Below, piece by piece: positions 25,592 to 34,174 of a stretch of 64,000 bases of DNA. The notes under the pieces are model-generated. The model saw only the letters and a program-made list of their open reading frames with translations. It had not been told where the DNA came from and did no database searches. The DNA lies in assembly GCA_028825475.1 (NCBI GenBank), contig JAPKAB010000002.1, positions 169,689 to 233,688 of the forward strand, given 5' to 3'. This DNA comes from Ascidiaceihabitans sp. GTDB taxonomy: Bacteria; Pseudomonadota; Alphaproteobacteria; Rhodobacterales; Rhodobacteraceae. Made by a program: the position numbers and the translations under genes. How positions within the stretch are numbered: the stretch's first letter is position 1; each line of letters starts with the position of its first letter.

Positions 25592-26196
25592 AACATCGCC
25601 TCTGCCTGTGCCAAATCTTCGGGTGTGTTTACGTTAAAGAAAGGATCTACCTGATCAACAGGGAACATGGCCAACCGCCCATCATGACTGTCAGTCCATT
25701 GCACAACTTTACGCACTCCACCCAATAGGGCCGCACGCAAATCTTCACGCAATGCGACGGGCCAAAGTCCAAAAGTTGGATGGCGTGAGGTGCCGCGTTT
25801 AGGATCAGGTGTCGCCGCTATAACCAAAGGATGCGCCATCCCTTCACCCTCACGGTGTAGCAGTGCAGCCAAATCAGACGGGAAAAACGGCGTGTCTGCC
25901 GCTGCGGTCACGATGCTCGTCGCACCCTGCTTTGCCGCCCAATCAAGTCCGGCAAGTACACCAGCCAATGGACCTGCAAACCCATCAATACTGTCGGCGA
26001 TAACTGGGAACCCCAAATGGGAAAACCGCGAACCATCGCCGTTCACGTTCAACGCAATGCCATCCACTTGAGGCGTCAATCGATCGATCACGTGGCTGAG
26101 CAATGTGGATGACCCAAGCGGCAAAACGCCCTTATCTCCGCCGCCCATACGCGTTGCCAATCCTCCTGCCAGAATGACGCCCAATGAACCGTTCAT
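25588..26196 (-). CDS. mobA: Molybdenum cofactor guanylyltransferase
   Basis: A 202-aa nucleotidyltransferase attaching GMP to molybdopterin to form Mo-MGD. The N-terminal LAGGLATRMGGGDKGVLPLG (residues 10-29) is the GTP-binding signature. ADTPFFPSDLAALL holds the metal-binding Asp, and FFNVNTPEDLAQAE is the usual C-terminal segment. It overlaps fdhD (ATGA) upstream and mobB downstream by 4 bases each. MGD is used by DMSO-reductase-family enzymes such as formate dehydrogenase, which fits fdhD at the head of the operon. Confidence 0.94.
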   Translation of the reverse strand: MNGSLGVILAGGLATRMGGGDKGVLPLGSSTLLSHVIDRLTPQVDGIALNVNGDGSRFSHLGFPVIADSIDGFAGPLAGVLAGLDWAAKQGATSIVTAAADTPFFPSDLAALLHREGEGMAHPLVIAATPDPKRGTSRHPTFGLWPVALREDLRAALLGGVRKVVQWTDSHDGRLAMFPVDQVDPFFNVNTPEDLAQAEAML

Positions 26197-27083
26197 GTCT
26201 TCCCGCCTTTACGCCCAGATTTGCGTGGTTCGTCCTTAACTGCGCTTGGATCAGCGTCCCAGATCAGGCGTTCCTTGCCACTTAGACACATGAAACGTTG
26301 CCCTCGCATTCGACCGATCAAAGTCAGCCCAACTTGCTGCGCAATCTCGACACCCCAAGCCGTAAAGCCAGAACGCGACGCCAGAACAGGTATGCCCATC
26401 ATCGCCGTTTTGATTACCATTTCCGAGGTTAAACGCCCTGTCGTATAAAGGATCTTGTCTTCAGCACTTACGCCTTCTTGCAGCATCCAGCCTGCGATCT
26501 TATCGACCGCGTTATGACGGCCAACGTCTTCCATATAGACCAAAGGACGATCTTCCTGGCACAAGACGGTTCCGTGAATGGCACCTGCTTCAAGATACAG
26601 GCTGGGCGTGCGGTTGATCTTGGCCGCCAATGAATACAGCCATGAGGTACGAACACTGGTCTGCGCCAGTTCAAGTCCCTCAAGACCCTCCATCATATCG
26701 CCAAAGACAGTCCCGACAGCGCACCCGCTGGTACGGGTTTTCTTGGCTAGCTTTTCTTCGTGATTGGTAACCGTTTGCGTACGCACCACGACAGTTTCAA
26801 GTTCGTCGTCATAATCGACACCGGTTACGACATCATCGTGAGCCAACATTCGTTGGTTCTTCAAAAAACCTAACGCCAAATATTCAGGGTAATCCCCAAT
26901 GGTCATCGCTGTCACAATTTCCTGGCGGTTCAGGAAGATCGTCAACGGACGCTCTTCCACGACCGACAACGCAGTTTCCGCGCCAGTGTGGTCTGTGCCA
27001 ACAACGTGGCGGGTCAATCCGACCTTTGCCGGATCAGGGGCAACCAAGTAGTGCTCCATGTCATCTGATCGTGCCAATTGCAT
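26193..27083 (-). CDS. fdhD: Formate dehydrogenase accessory sulfurtransferase FdhD
   Basis: A 296-aa protein that carries sulfur from IscS-type desulfurase to the molybdenum cofactor of formate dehydrogenase. The motif RTSGCAVGTVFGD contains the active cysteine but has Gly in place of the second Cys of the E. coli CxxC loop; the single-Cys form occurs in relatives. Later blocks include MEDVGRHNAVDKIAG and TTGRLTSEMVIK. The ATG at 27083 with AAGG upstream is preferred; longer in-frame sequence upstream overlaps azlC and has no FdhD similarity. It is the first gene of the Mo-cofactor unit and divergent from azlC. No formate dehydrogenase gene is in the window. Confidence 0.92.
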   Translation of the reverse strand: MQLARSDDMEHYLVAPDPAKVGLTRHVVGTDHTGAETALSVVEERPLTIFLNRQEIVTAMTIGDYPEYLALGFLKNQRMLAHDDVVTGVDYDDELETVVVRTQTVTNHEEKLAKKTRTSGCAVGTVFGDMMEGLEGLELAQTSVRTSWLYSLAAKINRTPSLYLEAGAIHGTVLCQEDRPLVYMEDVGRHNAVDKIAGWMLQEGVSAEDKILYTTGRLTSEMVIKTAMMGIPVLASRSGFTAWGVEIAQQVGLTLIGRMRGQRFMCLSGKERLIWDADPSAVKDEPRKSGRKGGKT

Positions 27084-27131
27084 CCCTACCTTTTGACTGC
27101 TAGTCGTTTGAGGATAATCTAAGAGTTCCAC

Positions 27132-27851
27132 ATGACATCCACCACCACCAAATCCGCCTACTGGATGGGCGTTCGCGACGGGGCGCCTTTTATCTTGGTC
27201 GCCGCGCCTTTTGCCGTGCTGTTTGGTGTCATCGCAACCGAAGCTGGTTTGAACCTTTTTGAGGTCATGAGCTTTTCCTTTGTGGTCATCGCCGGGGCCG
27301 CCCAGTTCACTGCCCTTGAGTTGATGCAAAAAGAAGCGCCAACCTTGATCGTGTTGATTTCCGCACTCGCTGTGAACCTGCGCGTTGCGATGTATTCCGC
27401 TGCCATCACACCCTACCTTGGGACGGCACCCCTTTGGCAACGGGTTTTGATGTCATACATGTTGGTCGACCAAAGTTATGCATTGGCGCATGCGAAATTC
27501 GAAGATGCACCAAACATGAGCGTACCACAGCGCACCGCGTATTATTTCGGGACATGTACATTAGTCATGGGCGCATGGTTCATTTGTAGCTTTCTTGGCG
27601 CAGCACTGGGCACCCAACTGCCGCCAAGAATCCCGATCGACTTTGCCCTACCCATAGCGTTCCTATCAATGATTGCCCCGATGATACGCAGCCTGCCACA
27701 CCTAGTTGCCGCGATCACGGCAATCGTTGTCAGTCTAATCTGCATCAACGTTCCGTATTCACTGGGCCTGATTATCGCAGGATTTGCGGGTATGTCCGCG
27801 GGATCGCAAACCGAAGTATGGATCAAACGCAAGCAAGAGGCTGCGCCATGA
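27132..27851 (+). CDS. azlC: AzlC family branched-chain amino acid exporter, large subunit
   Basis: A 239-aa inner-membrane protein with about six hydrophobic helices, opening SAYWMGVRDGAPFILVAAPFAVLFGVIATEAG, the AzlC pattern. AzlCD pairs export branched-chain amino acids or analogues. It starts 48 bases from the divergent fdhD start and overlaps azlD by ATGA. Helices near 35-60 and 135-160 (FGTCTLVMGAWFICSFLGAALG) are clear. Confidence 0.9.
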   Translation: MTSTTTKSAYWMGVRDGAPFILVAAPFAVLFGVIATEAGLNLFEVMSFSFVVIAGAAQFTALELMQKEAPTLIVLISALAVNLRVAMYSAAITPYLGTAPLWQRVLMSYMLVDQSYALAHAKFEDAPNMSVPQRTAYYFGTCTLVMGAWFICSFLGAALGTQLPPRIPIDFALPIAFLSMIAPMIRSLPHLVAAITAIVVSLICINVPYSLGLIIAGFAGMSAGSQTEVWIKRKQEAAP

Positions 27852-28174
27852 TCGACAAAAGCAGCCTATGGTTTATCATTTTCGCCTTGGGAATCGGCAG
27901 CTTCATGTTGCGCTTTTCGTTCTTGGGGTTGGTTGGGGATCGCCCACTGCCGGCATGGGCACTTAGATACCTGCGCTATACAGCTGTGGCTATTATCCCC
28001 GCACTAATCGCACCAATGGTTGCGTTGTCCAACGAAGCAAATACCGGTCCTGAACCTGTTCGCTTGATTGCTGCAATCGTAACCTTCAGCGTTGGCGCAT
28101 GGACCCGCAACGTCATCGTTGCGATTTGCACAGGTGCTATCACACTAGGGCTTGGATTGTACTTATTCGGTTAA
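27848..28174 (+). CDS. azlD: AzlD family branched-chain amino acid exporter, small subunit
   Basis: A 108-aa membrane protein with three to four helices (LWFIIFALGIGSFMLRFSF opening), the small partner of AzlC. The ATG overlaps the azlC stop, so the two are made together. An RxSFLGLVGDRPLPAWALRYLRYTAVAIIPAL-type segment matches AzlD. It is followed closely by a convergent lipoprotein gene, with 14 bases between. Confidence 0.9.
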   Translation: MIDKSSLWFIIFALGIGSFMLRFSFLGLVGDRPLPAWALRYLRYTAVAIIPALIAPMVALSNEANTGPEPVRLIAAIVTFSVGAWTRNVIVAICTGAITLGLGLYLFG

Positions 28175-28188
28175 GAAAAGACGTTAGA

Positions 28189-28788
28189 TTAAAGTTGAAC
28201 CTTGGCGATGCCATCAAGGATCGTACCTTCGTCATCTTCGTAATATTTCTCGGTCTGAACGCCTGGAAGCGTCGCAAAATTGTTCATCAAACGTTTGGGG
28301 AACAAGGTGCTCGACATCTGCGAGAAACCATCAAGTTGCCTTAACAAAGCAATAGTAGAAGCAGCGCATTGCGCATCACCAACGCTGCCGCGGGCTATCG
28401 CCAGACGGATCGCTTGTTCCGCCACTTCAGGTTTCACTTCAACAGTTTGCAGCACGATGTGATACTCAGAGCGCGCATGCGCCCCTTTGTAAGCAGCCAA
28501 GACCGCGGGGCGAATACCGTACAACACGTCATCGCGGCGCGGCACTCTTTCATTTCGGAACGATCCGGCAGGGTCGAATATAACACGCTGAGATCCATTG
28601 ATCATCAAGGCAGTATGTGCGCCAGCTTGCGAGCCATTGTTGATCATTGTGATCAGCGTCAGCGTTGCAGGGCCTGCCTCGCGATACGCAGTTTGCGCAA
28701 TGATTTCATCAGTCGCTTGGGCACTAGGGGGCTGAGATGAGCATGCCGCCAAAAACGCAACGACTATTAAACTTGCTAAAATCCGCAT
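28189..28788 (-). CDS. Lipoprotein with possible permuted papain-like fold
   Basis: A 199-aa product with a lipoprotein signal peptide (lipobox LAAC, lipidated Cys16). The mature part contains AGAHTALMINGSQRVIFDPAG, with a conserved-looking His, and later DAQCAASTIALLRQL, with a Cys. His before Cys in this spacing resembles permuted NlpC/P60-like or DUF4105-like proteins; this is inference from pattern only. It stands upstream of nothing obvious and is followed by azlD in the opposite direction. The oxidase subunit IV gene lies 28 bases upstream on the same strand, so the two may be cotranscribed. Confidence 0.65.
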   Translation of the reverse strand: MRILASLIVVAFLAACSSQPPSAQATDEIIAQTAYREAGPATLTLITMINNGSQAGAHTALMINGSQRVIFDPAGSFRNERVPRRDDVLYGIRPAVLAAYKGAHARSEYHIVLQTVEVKPEVAEQAIRLAIARGSVGDAQCAASTIALLRQLDGFSQMSSTLFPKRLMNNFATLPGVQTEKYYEDDEGTILDGIAKVQL

Positions 28789-28816
28789 ACCCTAAACCCC
28801 AAACAACTAATTCAAA

Positions 28817-28951
28817 TTAACGTGCAAAAATCGCCATAAATACCAAAATTCCGATCACAACCACGATGGACCATGTTCCAAATTTGATGAACGCATCATA
28901 GTCGCTTTTTTGAGTCTCTGAATTCATTTCGCCGTGTTTATGCTCAGCCAT
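28817..28951 (-). CDS. aa3-type cytochrome c oxidase subunit IV
   Basis: A 44-aa protein opening MAEHKHGEMNSETQKSDYDAF, followed by a single membrane helix (about 23-42, FGTWSIVVVIGILVFMAIFA). This matches bacterial aa3 oxidase subunit IV, a small accessory helix of the terminal oxidase. An AAGGAG site lies just upstream of the ATG at 28951. The other oxidase subunits are not in the window. It may be cotranscribed with the downstream lipoprotein gene. Confidence 0.85.
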   Translation of the reverse strand: MAEHKHGEMNSETQKSDYDAFIKFGTWSIVVVIGILVFMAIFAR

Positions 28952-29061
28952 GTGTCTCTCCTTGGTCGAATTGGTCGCAATAATTTCGTGCTGGTTATAT
29001 CAACTGATGCGCTCTGTCACCACGTCAAAGCGGCGCAGGCCAGAAACATTCTGTAAATTGT

Positions 29062-29544
29062 TCACACATCTTCAACGGGCTGTTCATGGTCGTCGTCCAA
29101 ATCTTGGGCCAAACGAAAGCCGATCCTGTTGGGTTCTGCCTTCTCAACATCCTTAGGAACTGCCCGTAACATCACATTCAACTGCGTGACATGTTGCACC
29201 AACTGCGTGCGACCACCCGCAGGATCCGTTCCATAAAACGTCACGATATCAGGATCATAATAGCCCATGCCTTCAATTTTGAGAACACCAGCTTCGCCAC
29301 CCGCAAACCCCATCGCGGCCTCGTGCTCGTTATCAAGCTGCTCTTCAAAGTTCTTGAGGTAGATGATCAGACGCTCATAGGCCCATTGCGCTTGGCTTTT
29401 CTTTTGCACCGGTGTCTTGGCGACGCCACTTGGGACAGCATTGTTGCCAGCATTAGGCGTCGCGGGATCTGCATGCACTTCGTGAACACGTGGCAGCGCG
29501 TCTGCTTCTACGGCTTCTGCTGCTGTCTTAACCTGATCGCCCAT
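29062..29544 (-). CDS. DUF6173 family protein
   Basis: A 160-aa cytosolic protein. After a variable acidic N-terminus comes the conserved block WAYERLIIYLKNFEEQL through EGMGYYDPDIVTFYGTDPAGG and QHVTQLNVMLRAVPK, which I recognise as the DUF6173 family of Rhodobacterales. The function is unknown. It starts 3 bases after the stop of the metallo-hydrolase gene and so probably belongs to the same transcript as the acyl-CoA dehydrogenase. The C-terminus is strongly acidic. Confidence 0.72.
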   Translation of the reverse strand: MGDQVKTAAEAVEADALPRVHEVHADPATPNAGNNAVPSGVAKTPVQKKSQAQWAYERLIIYLKNFEEQLDNEHEAAMGFAGGEAGVLKIEGMGYYDPDIVTFYGTDPAGGRTQLVQHVTQLNVMLRAVPKDVEKAEPNRIGFRLAQDLDDDHEQPVEDV

Positions 29545-29547
29545 GCT

Positions 29548-30594
29548 TTATCCTTTGCTTTGGTACACCCACGCGCCGTCGCTACGCAGTTCACGCGTCG
29601 CAAGCCCTGTTTGATATAGGTGCGATAAATGCGCGACAGACTCAACCAGTGCGAGCCCATATTCGCCTTCACCTATCGGTCTTTTGAACAAACAAGAGAA
29701 ACATTCAGACGCTGATTTTGGCGTTTCGATGTGTTTTTCCAGCCGTTTCAAAGCACTGTGGTGATTTTCAATCAACTGACGCATACGTTGCGGCAAACCT
29801 GTGAACGGCAATTTATGGCCACCCAACACCAAATGATCATCGCGCACCAAAAGATTTAGGCGTTCACAGGCCTCTAACCACTCACCAATGGGGTCGGCCA
29901 TTGGTTCCGTTGCATAGACGCCAACGTTCGGGCTGATTGAGGACAGGATTTGATCGCCTGCGAAGACCAGATTGTCATCTTGGCTCCAGAAGGTTGCGTG
30001 CTCTGGCGCATGGCCATTCCCCATATGAATGTCCCACGTGCGGCCACCCATTTTGATCCGCTCACCTTCTTGGATGCGTGTGTATCCCAAAGGAATCGGT
30101 GCAACGATATCGGCAAAATTGAAGGGGCGTTCAGTTGCACGTTTAGCGTATAAGTCCGCATCCATCCCAGACAGCTTATAAAACGCCAATGTCTCAGCGT
30201 TTGGGACCTCCTGAACGTCCAAAGTTAGCATTCGCGCAGTCAGCCATGCGGTTCGTGTGGTAACCAGTTCAGCCCCAAAGTTGCTTTTCAACCAACCGGC
30301 CAAACCAATGTGATCCGGATGGTGGTGGGTCACAACCACGCGACCAATGGGCTTACCGCCTAATGGACCATTCATCATTCCCTGCCAGATCGCCTTGCAC
30401 TTCTTTGATGCAAAACCGGTGTCGACAACCGTCCAGCTGTCGCCCTCATCCAATGCATAGACATTGACGTGATCCAACTTCATCGGCAACGGAAGGCGGA
30501 ACCAAAGGACCCCTTCAGCGACTTCAATCGGAACACCATGTTCAGGTGGCGTTTCCCATGGGTAGTTCAGACCTTTAGGCGCGATATCACCCAT
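29548..30594 (-). CDS. Metallo-beta-lactamase-fold hydrolase
   Basis: A 348-aa MBL-fold protein with the metal motif His90-x-His92-x-Asp94-His95 (VTHHHPDHIGLAG), a GNGHAPEHATF segment for the third His, FAGDQIL for the bridging Asp, and a late GGHKLPFTG His. Length and a helical C-terminal domain fit the glyoxalase-II-like or lactonase-like subgroup; the substrate is unknown. The start codon shares one base with the stop of the acyl-CoA dehydrogenase (TGATG), so the two are coupled. A role in the same degradative pathway, such as a thioesterase, is inferred only from that coupling. Confidence 0.85.
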   Translation of the reverse strand: MGDIAPKGLNYPWETPPEHGVPIEVAEGVLWFRLPLPMKLDHVNVYALDEGDSWTVVDTGFASKKCKAIWQGMMNGPLGGKPIGRVVVTHHHPDHIGLAGWLKSNFGAELVTTRTAWLTARMLTLDVQEVPNAETLAFYKLSGMDADLYAKRATERPFNFADIVAPIPLGYTRIQEGERIKMGGRTWDIHMGNGHAPEHATFWSQDDNLVFAGDQILSSISPNVGVYATEPMADPIGEWLEACERLNLLVRDDHLVLGGHKLPFTGLPQRMRQLIENHHSALKRLEKHIETPKSASECFSCLFKRPIGEGEYGLALVESVAHLSHLYQTGLATRELRSDGAWVYQSKG

Positions 30595-32312
30595 CAGGAT
30601 GCCAATTCTTCGACCGTAATCGCATATAGATCATCAGCACCAGACTGGGCATGTGCCAACAATCCAACGTATTCTGGCATCAGCCGTTTGATATAGAACC
30701 GCGCCAACTTTTCACGTTTTCCACCCTTACTGTCAGCCAAGGCCGCAGCCAAATGCATATGTCCGCCTAGGATGCGCGCAAAGGCACGAAGGTATGGAAC
30801 CGCACCCGCAAACCGTTGATTTAGATCAGTTTCCGAATTCAGCCAATCCGTTGCCTCCCGCAGGCTTTCACAGGCCTGCCAAACATCATCCGCCATGTTG
30901 GGGAAACGATCGCGTGCTGCCTCAGCATGTGCCTCAATTTCATCAATCAGACCATTCGCGACTTCGCCGCCGTCCATCATTTTACGGGCAACCAAATCCA
31001 TCGCTTGAATACCATTGGTGCCTTCATAAATCGCAGTGACACGCACATCCCGGGAATACTGTGCAGCCCCCGTTTCTTCGATCACACCCATGCCGCCGTG
31101 GACCTGCAGGGCGGTGTTGGAAACTTCGATACCGACGTCGGTGCCGAAGGCTTTGGAGATGGGTGTAAGAAATGCTGCGCGGGCTTTCCATTCGGCCTCG
31201 CCCGTGGCGGTGCCCATGTCGATGGCTACGGCGCAGGACAAAGCGATGGCGCGGGATGCGAATAGGTCGGCTTTCATGCTGAGCAACATACGGCGCACGT
31301 CGGCGTGATCCACGATTGTGCCACTGCCACCCTCAACCGGTGTGCGACCTTGTTTGCGATCCAGTGCATAAGCCAGTGCGTGTTGATAGGCACCCTCGCC
31401 GGCACCAATCCCTTGGCATCCCACACCCAGGCGCGCGTTGTTCATCATGGTAAACATGGCCGCCATGCCACCACCCTCTGGCCCCACCAACCAGCCCTTG
31501 GCCTCGTCATATTGCATCACGCAAGTAGGCGATCCGTGCAGACCCATCTTGTGCTCTAGGCTCACAACTTTCAGTGAATTGGCAACGCCAGCTTCACCGT
31601 CTTCGTCCGGCAAATATTTGGGAACAAGGAACAGGCTGATGCCCTTTGTCCCTGCAGGCGCGCCGGGAAAACGGGCCAAAACAAGATGGCAAATATTGCT
31701 AGCAAAATCATTGTCGCCCCAAGAAATATATATTTTCTGGCCACTTACGCGGTAGGTGCCGTCACCATTCTCTTCGGCCTTGGAACTTAACGCCCCAACG
31801 TCAGATCCCGCCTGAGGTTCGGTCAGGTTCATAGTTCCTGTCCATTCGCCTGATATCAATTTGGGCAAATAGATATCTTTGATTGCGTCAGATGCGTGGT
31901 GCTCAAGCGCCTCGATCTGGCCCTGTGACATCAAAGGAGCAAGCTGCAAGGATAGACAGGCTGCAGACATCATTTCATTGACTGCAGTGGTCACCGTCAT
32001 GGGCAGACCCATACCACCAAACTCAGGGTTTGCGGACATGCCAATCCACCCGCCTTCGGCAATGGCCTTAAAGCCATCGGCGTATCCATCTGCTGTGCGA
32101 ACCACACCGTTTTCTAGGTAAGATGGGGTCATGTCACCAGCCCGCTGAAGGGGTGCCATGACCTCTTCGCAGAGCTTTCCAGCTTCAGTCAGAATGGCAC
32201 GGGTCAGGTCATCACTCGCATCCTCAAACCGATCCGTTTGGCGGACTTTGTCCAGTCCGATAACATGATCAAAGAGGAAATTGTAGTCATCAAGGGGGGC
32301 GCGGTATGGCAT
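30594..32312 (-). CDS. Acyl-CoA dehydrogenase with C-terminal extension domain
   Basis: A 572-aa FAD enzyme introducing a trans-2 double bond into acyl-CoA. The motifs MNLTEPQAGSDVG, KIYISWGDNDF, the FAD-binding QVHGGMGVIEETGAAQYSRDVR and the catalytic-base region AIYEGTNGIQAMDLV are all present. The C-terminus of about 130 residues is the extra domain found in long-chain bacterial enzymes. The start at 32312 (MPYRAPLDDYNFLFDHV) is family-typical; upstream in-frame sequence is not. Electrons should pass via ETF to the ETF-QO encoded near 19 kb. It heads an operon with the MBL hydrolase and DUF6173. Confidence 0.92.
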   Translation of the reverse strand: MPYRAPLDDYNFLFDHVIGLDKVRQTDRFEDASDDLTRAILTEAGKLCEEVMAPLQRAGDMTPSYLENGVVRTADGYADGFKAIAEGGWIGMSANPEFGGMGLPMTVTTAVNEMMSAACLSLQLAPLMSQGQIEALEHHASDAIKDIYLPKLISGEWTGTMNLTEPQAGSDVGALSSKAEENGDGTYRVSGQKIYISWGDNDFASNICHLVLARFPGAPAGTKGISLFLVPKYLPDEDGEAGVANSLKVVSLEHKMGLHGSPTCVMQYDEAKGWLVGPEGGGMAAMFTMMNNARLGVGCQGIGAGEGAYQHALAYALDRKQGRTPVEGGSGTIVDHADVRRMLLSMKADLFASRAIALSCAVAIDMGTATGEAEWKARAAFLTPISKAFGTDVGIEVSNTALQVHGGMGVIEETGAAQYSRDVRVTAIYEGTNGIQAMDLVARKMMDGGEVANGLIDEIEAHAEAARDRFPNMADDVWQACESLREATDWLNSETDLNQRFAGAVPYLRAFARILGGHMHLAAALADSKGGKREKLARFYIKRLMPEYVGLLAHAQSGADDLYAITVEELAS

Positions 32313-32498
32313 CTGAACCTCATAAAATCGGCATCTGTTTAACGTCGGTATAACGTCGGTATTGCATCGGTGCACAAGGCTTCGCAAATTGCCCAGCTTG
32401 GCAAGCAGCGGATGGCCTTGTATTGGACTGGTTTAAACGCACCATGAGGTGCATCACCAAAACAGGCAATCAAAACGCCGCGTCACGTAGGGGGCAAT

Positions 32499-33440
32499 AT
32501 GAGCACGATGCAAACACTGCACCTTCATGCAAATGACGCGGATTTGGCGCGCGCTGCTGGCTTGTTACAAAATGGTGATTTGGTCGCCTTTCCAACCGAG
32601 ACCGTTTACGGGTTGGGTGCTGATGCGCGAAACGGAAAAGCCGTCGCAAGTGTCTACGCAGCCAAAGGGCGGCCCAGCTTTAATCCGCTGATCGTCCATG
32701 TGCCTGATGTTGCCAGTGCCCAGAAATATGTGATGTGGAACGAGACGGCCCAACTGTTGGCAGATCAATTTTGGCCCGGCGCGTTGACGATGGTGCTGCC
32801 ACTGCGCGAAGGGCATGGTTTGTCGTCTTTGGTGACCGCTGGCTTGGACACATTGGCGATACGCGTTCCAAACCACCCTACCGCCCAGCGCCTATTGGAA
32901 TTGGCAAATGCACCAATCGCTGCGCCATCGGCCAATCCGTCAGGCCGCATTAGTCCAACAACTGCGCAACATGTCTTTGACGGTTTGTCTGGTAAAATCG
33001 CCGCCGTATTGGATGATGGTGCCTGCACCGTTGGGTTGGAAAGTACAATTCTGGGCCTAACGCCCGATGTTGCGTTGCTGCGCCACGGCGGCGTTGCGGT
33101 TGAGGCGATTGAAACGACGCTGAGCGTTGGTTTGCCACAAGAGACCCCAAAAACAATCACTTCCCCCGGCCAGATGGAATCCCATTACGCGCCAACCGAG
33201 GCGGTGCGGCTGAACGTATCCAGCGCTATGAGCGGTGAACTGTTCTTAGGCTTTGGCACAATGCAATGTGATCTTAACCTATCAGAAAATGCCGACCTGA
33301 TTGAGGCCGCAGCCAACTTGTTTGATCACCTGCATCAATTGGACAAAATCGGAAAACCAATTGCGATTGCCCCTATCCCTCAAACGGGTTTGGGCCGCGC
33401 GATAAATGATCGTTTACGTCGGGCTGCAGCGCCGCGTTGA
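32499..33440 (+). CDS. tsaC: L-threonylcarbamoyladenylate synthase (Sua5-type)
   Basis: A 313-aa enzyme making threonylcarbamoyl-AMP for t6A37 modification of ANN-decoding tRNAs. The YrdC domain (residues 1-205) shows PTETVYGLGADA, KGRPSFNPLIVHV and APSANPSGRISPT. A C-terminal Sua5 domain follows after a linker with SPGQMESHYAPT. The presence of that domain makes it Sua5-type rather than the short TsaC type. The stop is one base from that of convergent yqgE. Confidence 0.93.
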   Translation: MSTMQTLHLHANDADLARAAGLLQNGDLVAFPTETVYGLGADARNGKAVASVYAAKGRPSFNPLIVHVPDVASAQKYVMWNETAQLLADQFWPGALTMVLPLREGHGLSSLVTAGLDTLAIRVPNHPTAQRLLELANAPIAAPSANPSGRISPTTAQHVFDGLSGKIAAVLDDGACTVGLESTILGLTPDVALLRHGGVAVEAIETTLSVGLPQETPKTITSPGQMESHYAPTEAVRLNVSSAMSGELFLGFGTMQCDLNLSENADLIEAAANLFDHLHQLDKIGKPIAIAPIPQTGLGRAINDRLRRAAAPR

Positions 33441-33441
33441 A

Positions 33442-34017
33442 TTAGGCACGGCCCGCAGACGCAGAAAGCGTCAAAGGGCTAACACCGATGCTGGCCAATG
33501 CTTTTGACCATTTGTCACCGTCATCCGTTTCAAACACCAATTCAGGCGATGCTTCACAGATCAGCCAGCCATTTTGGCAAATTTCTTCTTCCAACTGCCC
33601 TGCGCCCCACCCAGAATATCCCAACATCAGTTGCGATCTCATTGGCCCTTTGGCTTGGCCCATCGCCTCAAGCACATCCATCGTACCGGTCATCGCAAAG
33701 TCTTCGTCCACATTCAGACTGTGAAGGTCAGATTGAAAATCACGGGTGTGCAGAACGAATCCCTGCGCTGTTTCGACGGGACCGCCCACATGAACCCGCA
33801 TTTTCTGAACTTTAGGGTTCACCTCGATATCTAATTGCCCCAGGACGTCACCCAAAACCACACCCTCTGCGGGTTTATTGACGATAAGCCCCATCGCCCC
33901 TTTGTCAGAGTGTGCGCAAAGATAAATCACCGATTGGTCAAACCGCGTGTCGCCCATGCCGGGCATAGCGATCAACAATTTGCCAGCCAATTGTCCTGAC
34001 ATTTCAATTGGGTTCAT
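33442..34017 (-). CDS. YqgE/AlgH family protein
   Basis: A 191-aa protein starting MNPIEMSGQLAGKLLIAMPGMGD at 34017. It shows the UPF0301 blocks DTRFDQSVIYLCAHSDKGAMGLIVNKP and VHVGGPVETAQGFVLH, and LGYSGWGAGQLEEEI. The family was linked to alginate regulation in Pseudomonas, but its biochemical role is unresolved. In-frame sequence upstream of 34017 is not family-like. It is convergent with tsaC and divergent from the DsbD-alpha-like gene. Confidence 0.88.
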   Translation of the reverse strand: MNPIEMSGQLAGKLLIAMPGMGDTRFDQSVIYLCAHSDKGAMGLIVNKPAEGVVLGDVLGQLDIEVNPKVQKMRVHVGGPVETAQGFVLHTRDFQSDLHSLNVDEDFAMTGTMDVLEAMGQAKGPMRSQLMLGYSGWGAGQLEEEICQNGWLICEASPELVFETDDGDKWSKALASIGVSPLTLSASAGRA

Positions 34018-34174
34018 GGTCACGCGTCTCTCCAGCATTCTGTTCTTGGATCTACTCTGCGCCGTTCGCACACTGTGGCGCAAGTGCCATAAACACGAGA
34101 GCGCAAGCAGCAGCGAAACATAGCTAACTCCATCGTGACTTGGCTTTTCGCCCAGTGCTCTCCATTTATGGATT

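Noticed and set aside
27084..27440. A 119-codon N-terminal extension of fdhD.
   Set aside because: It overlaps azlC on the other strand, has no FdhD similarity, and a good ribosome site exists at 27083.
29191..29619. Long antisense frames over DUF6173, MBL, RND and other genes.
   Set aside because: They mirror strongly coding frames, lack ribosome sites and show no protein-like composition.
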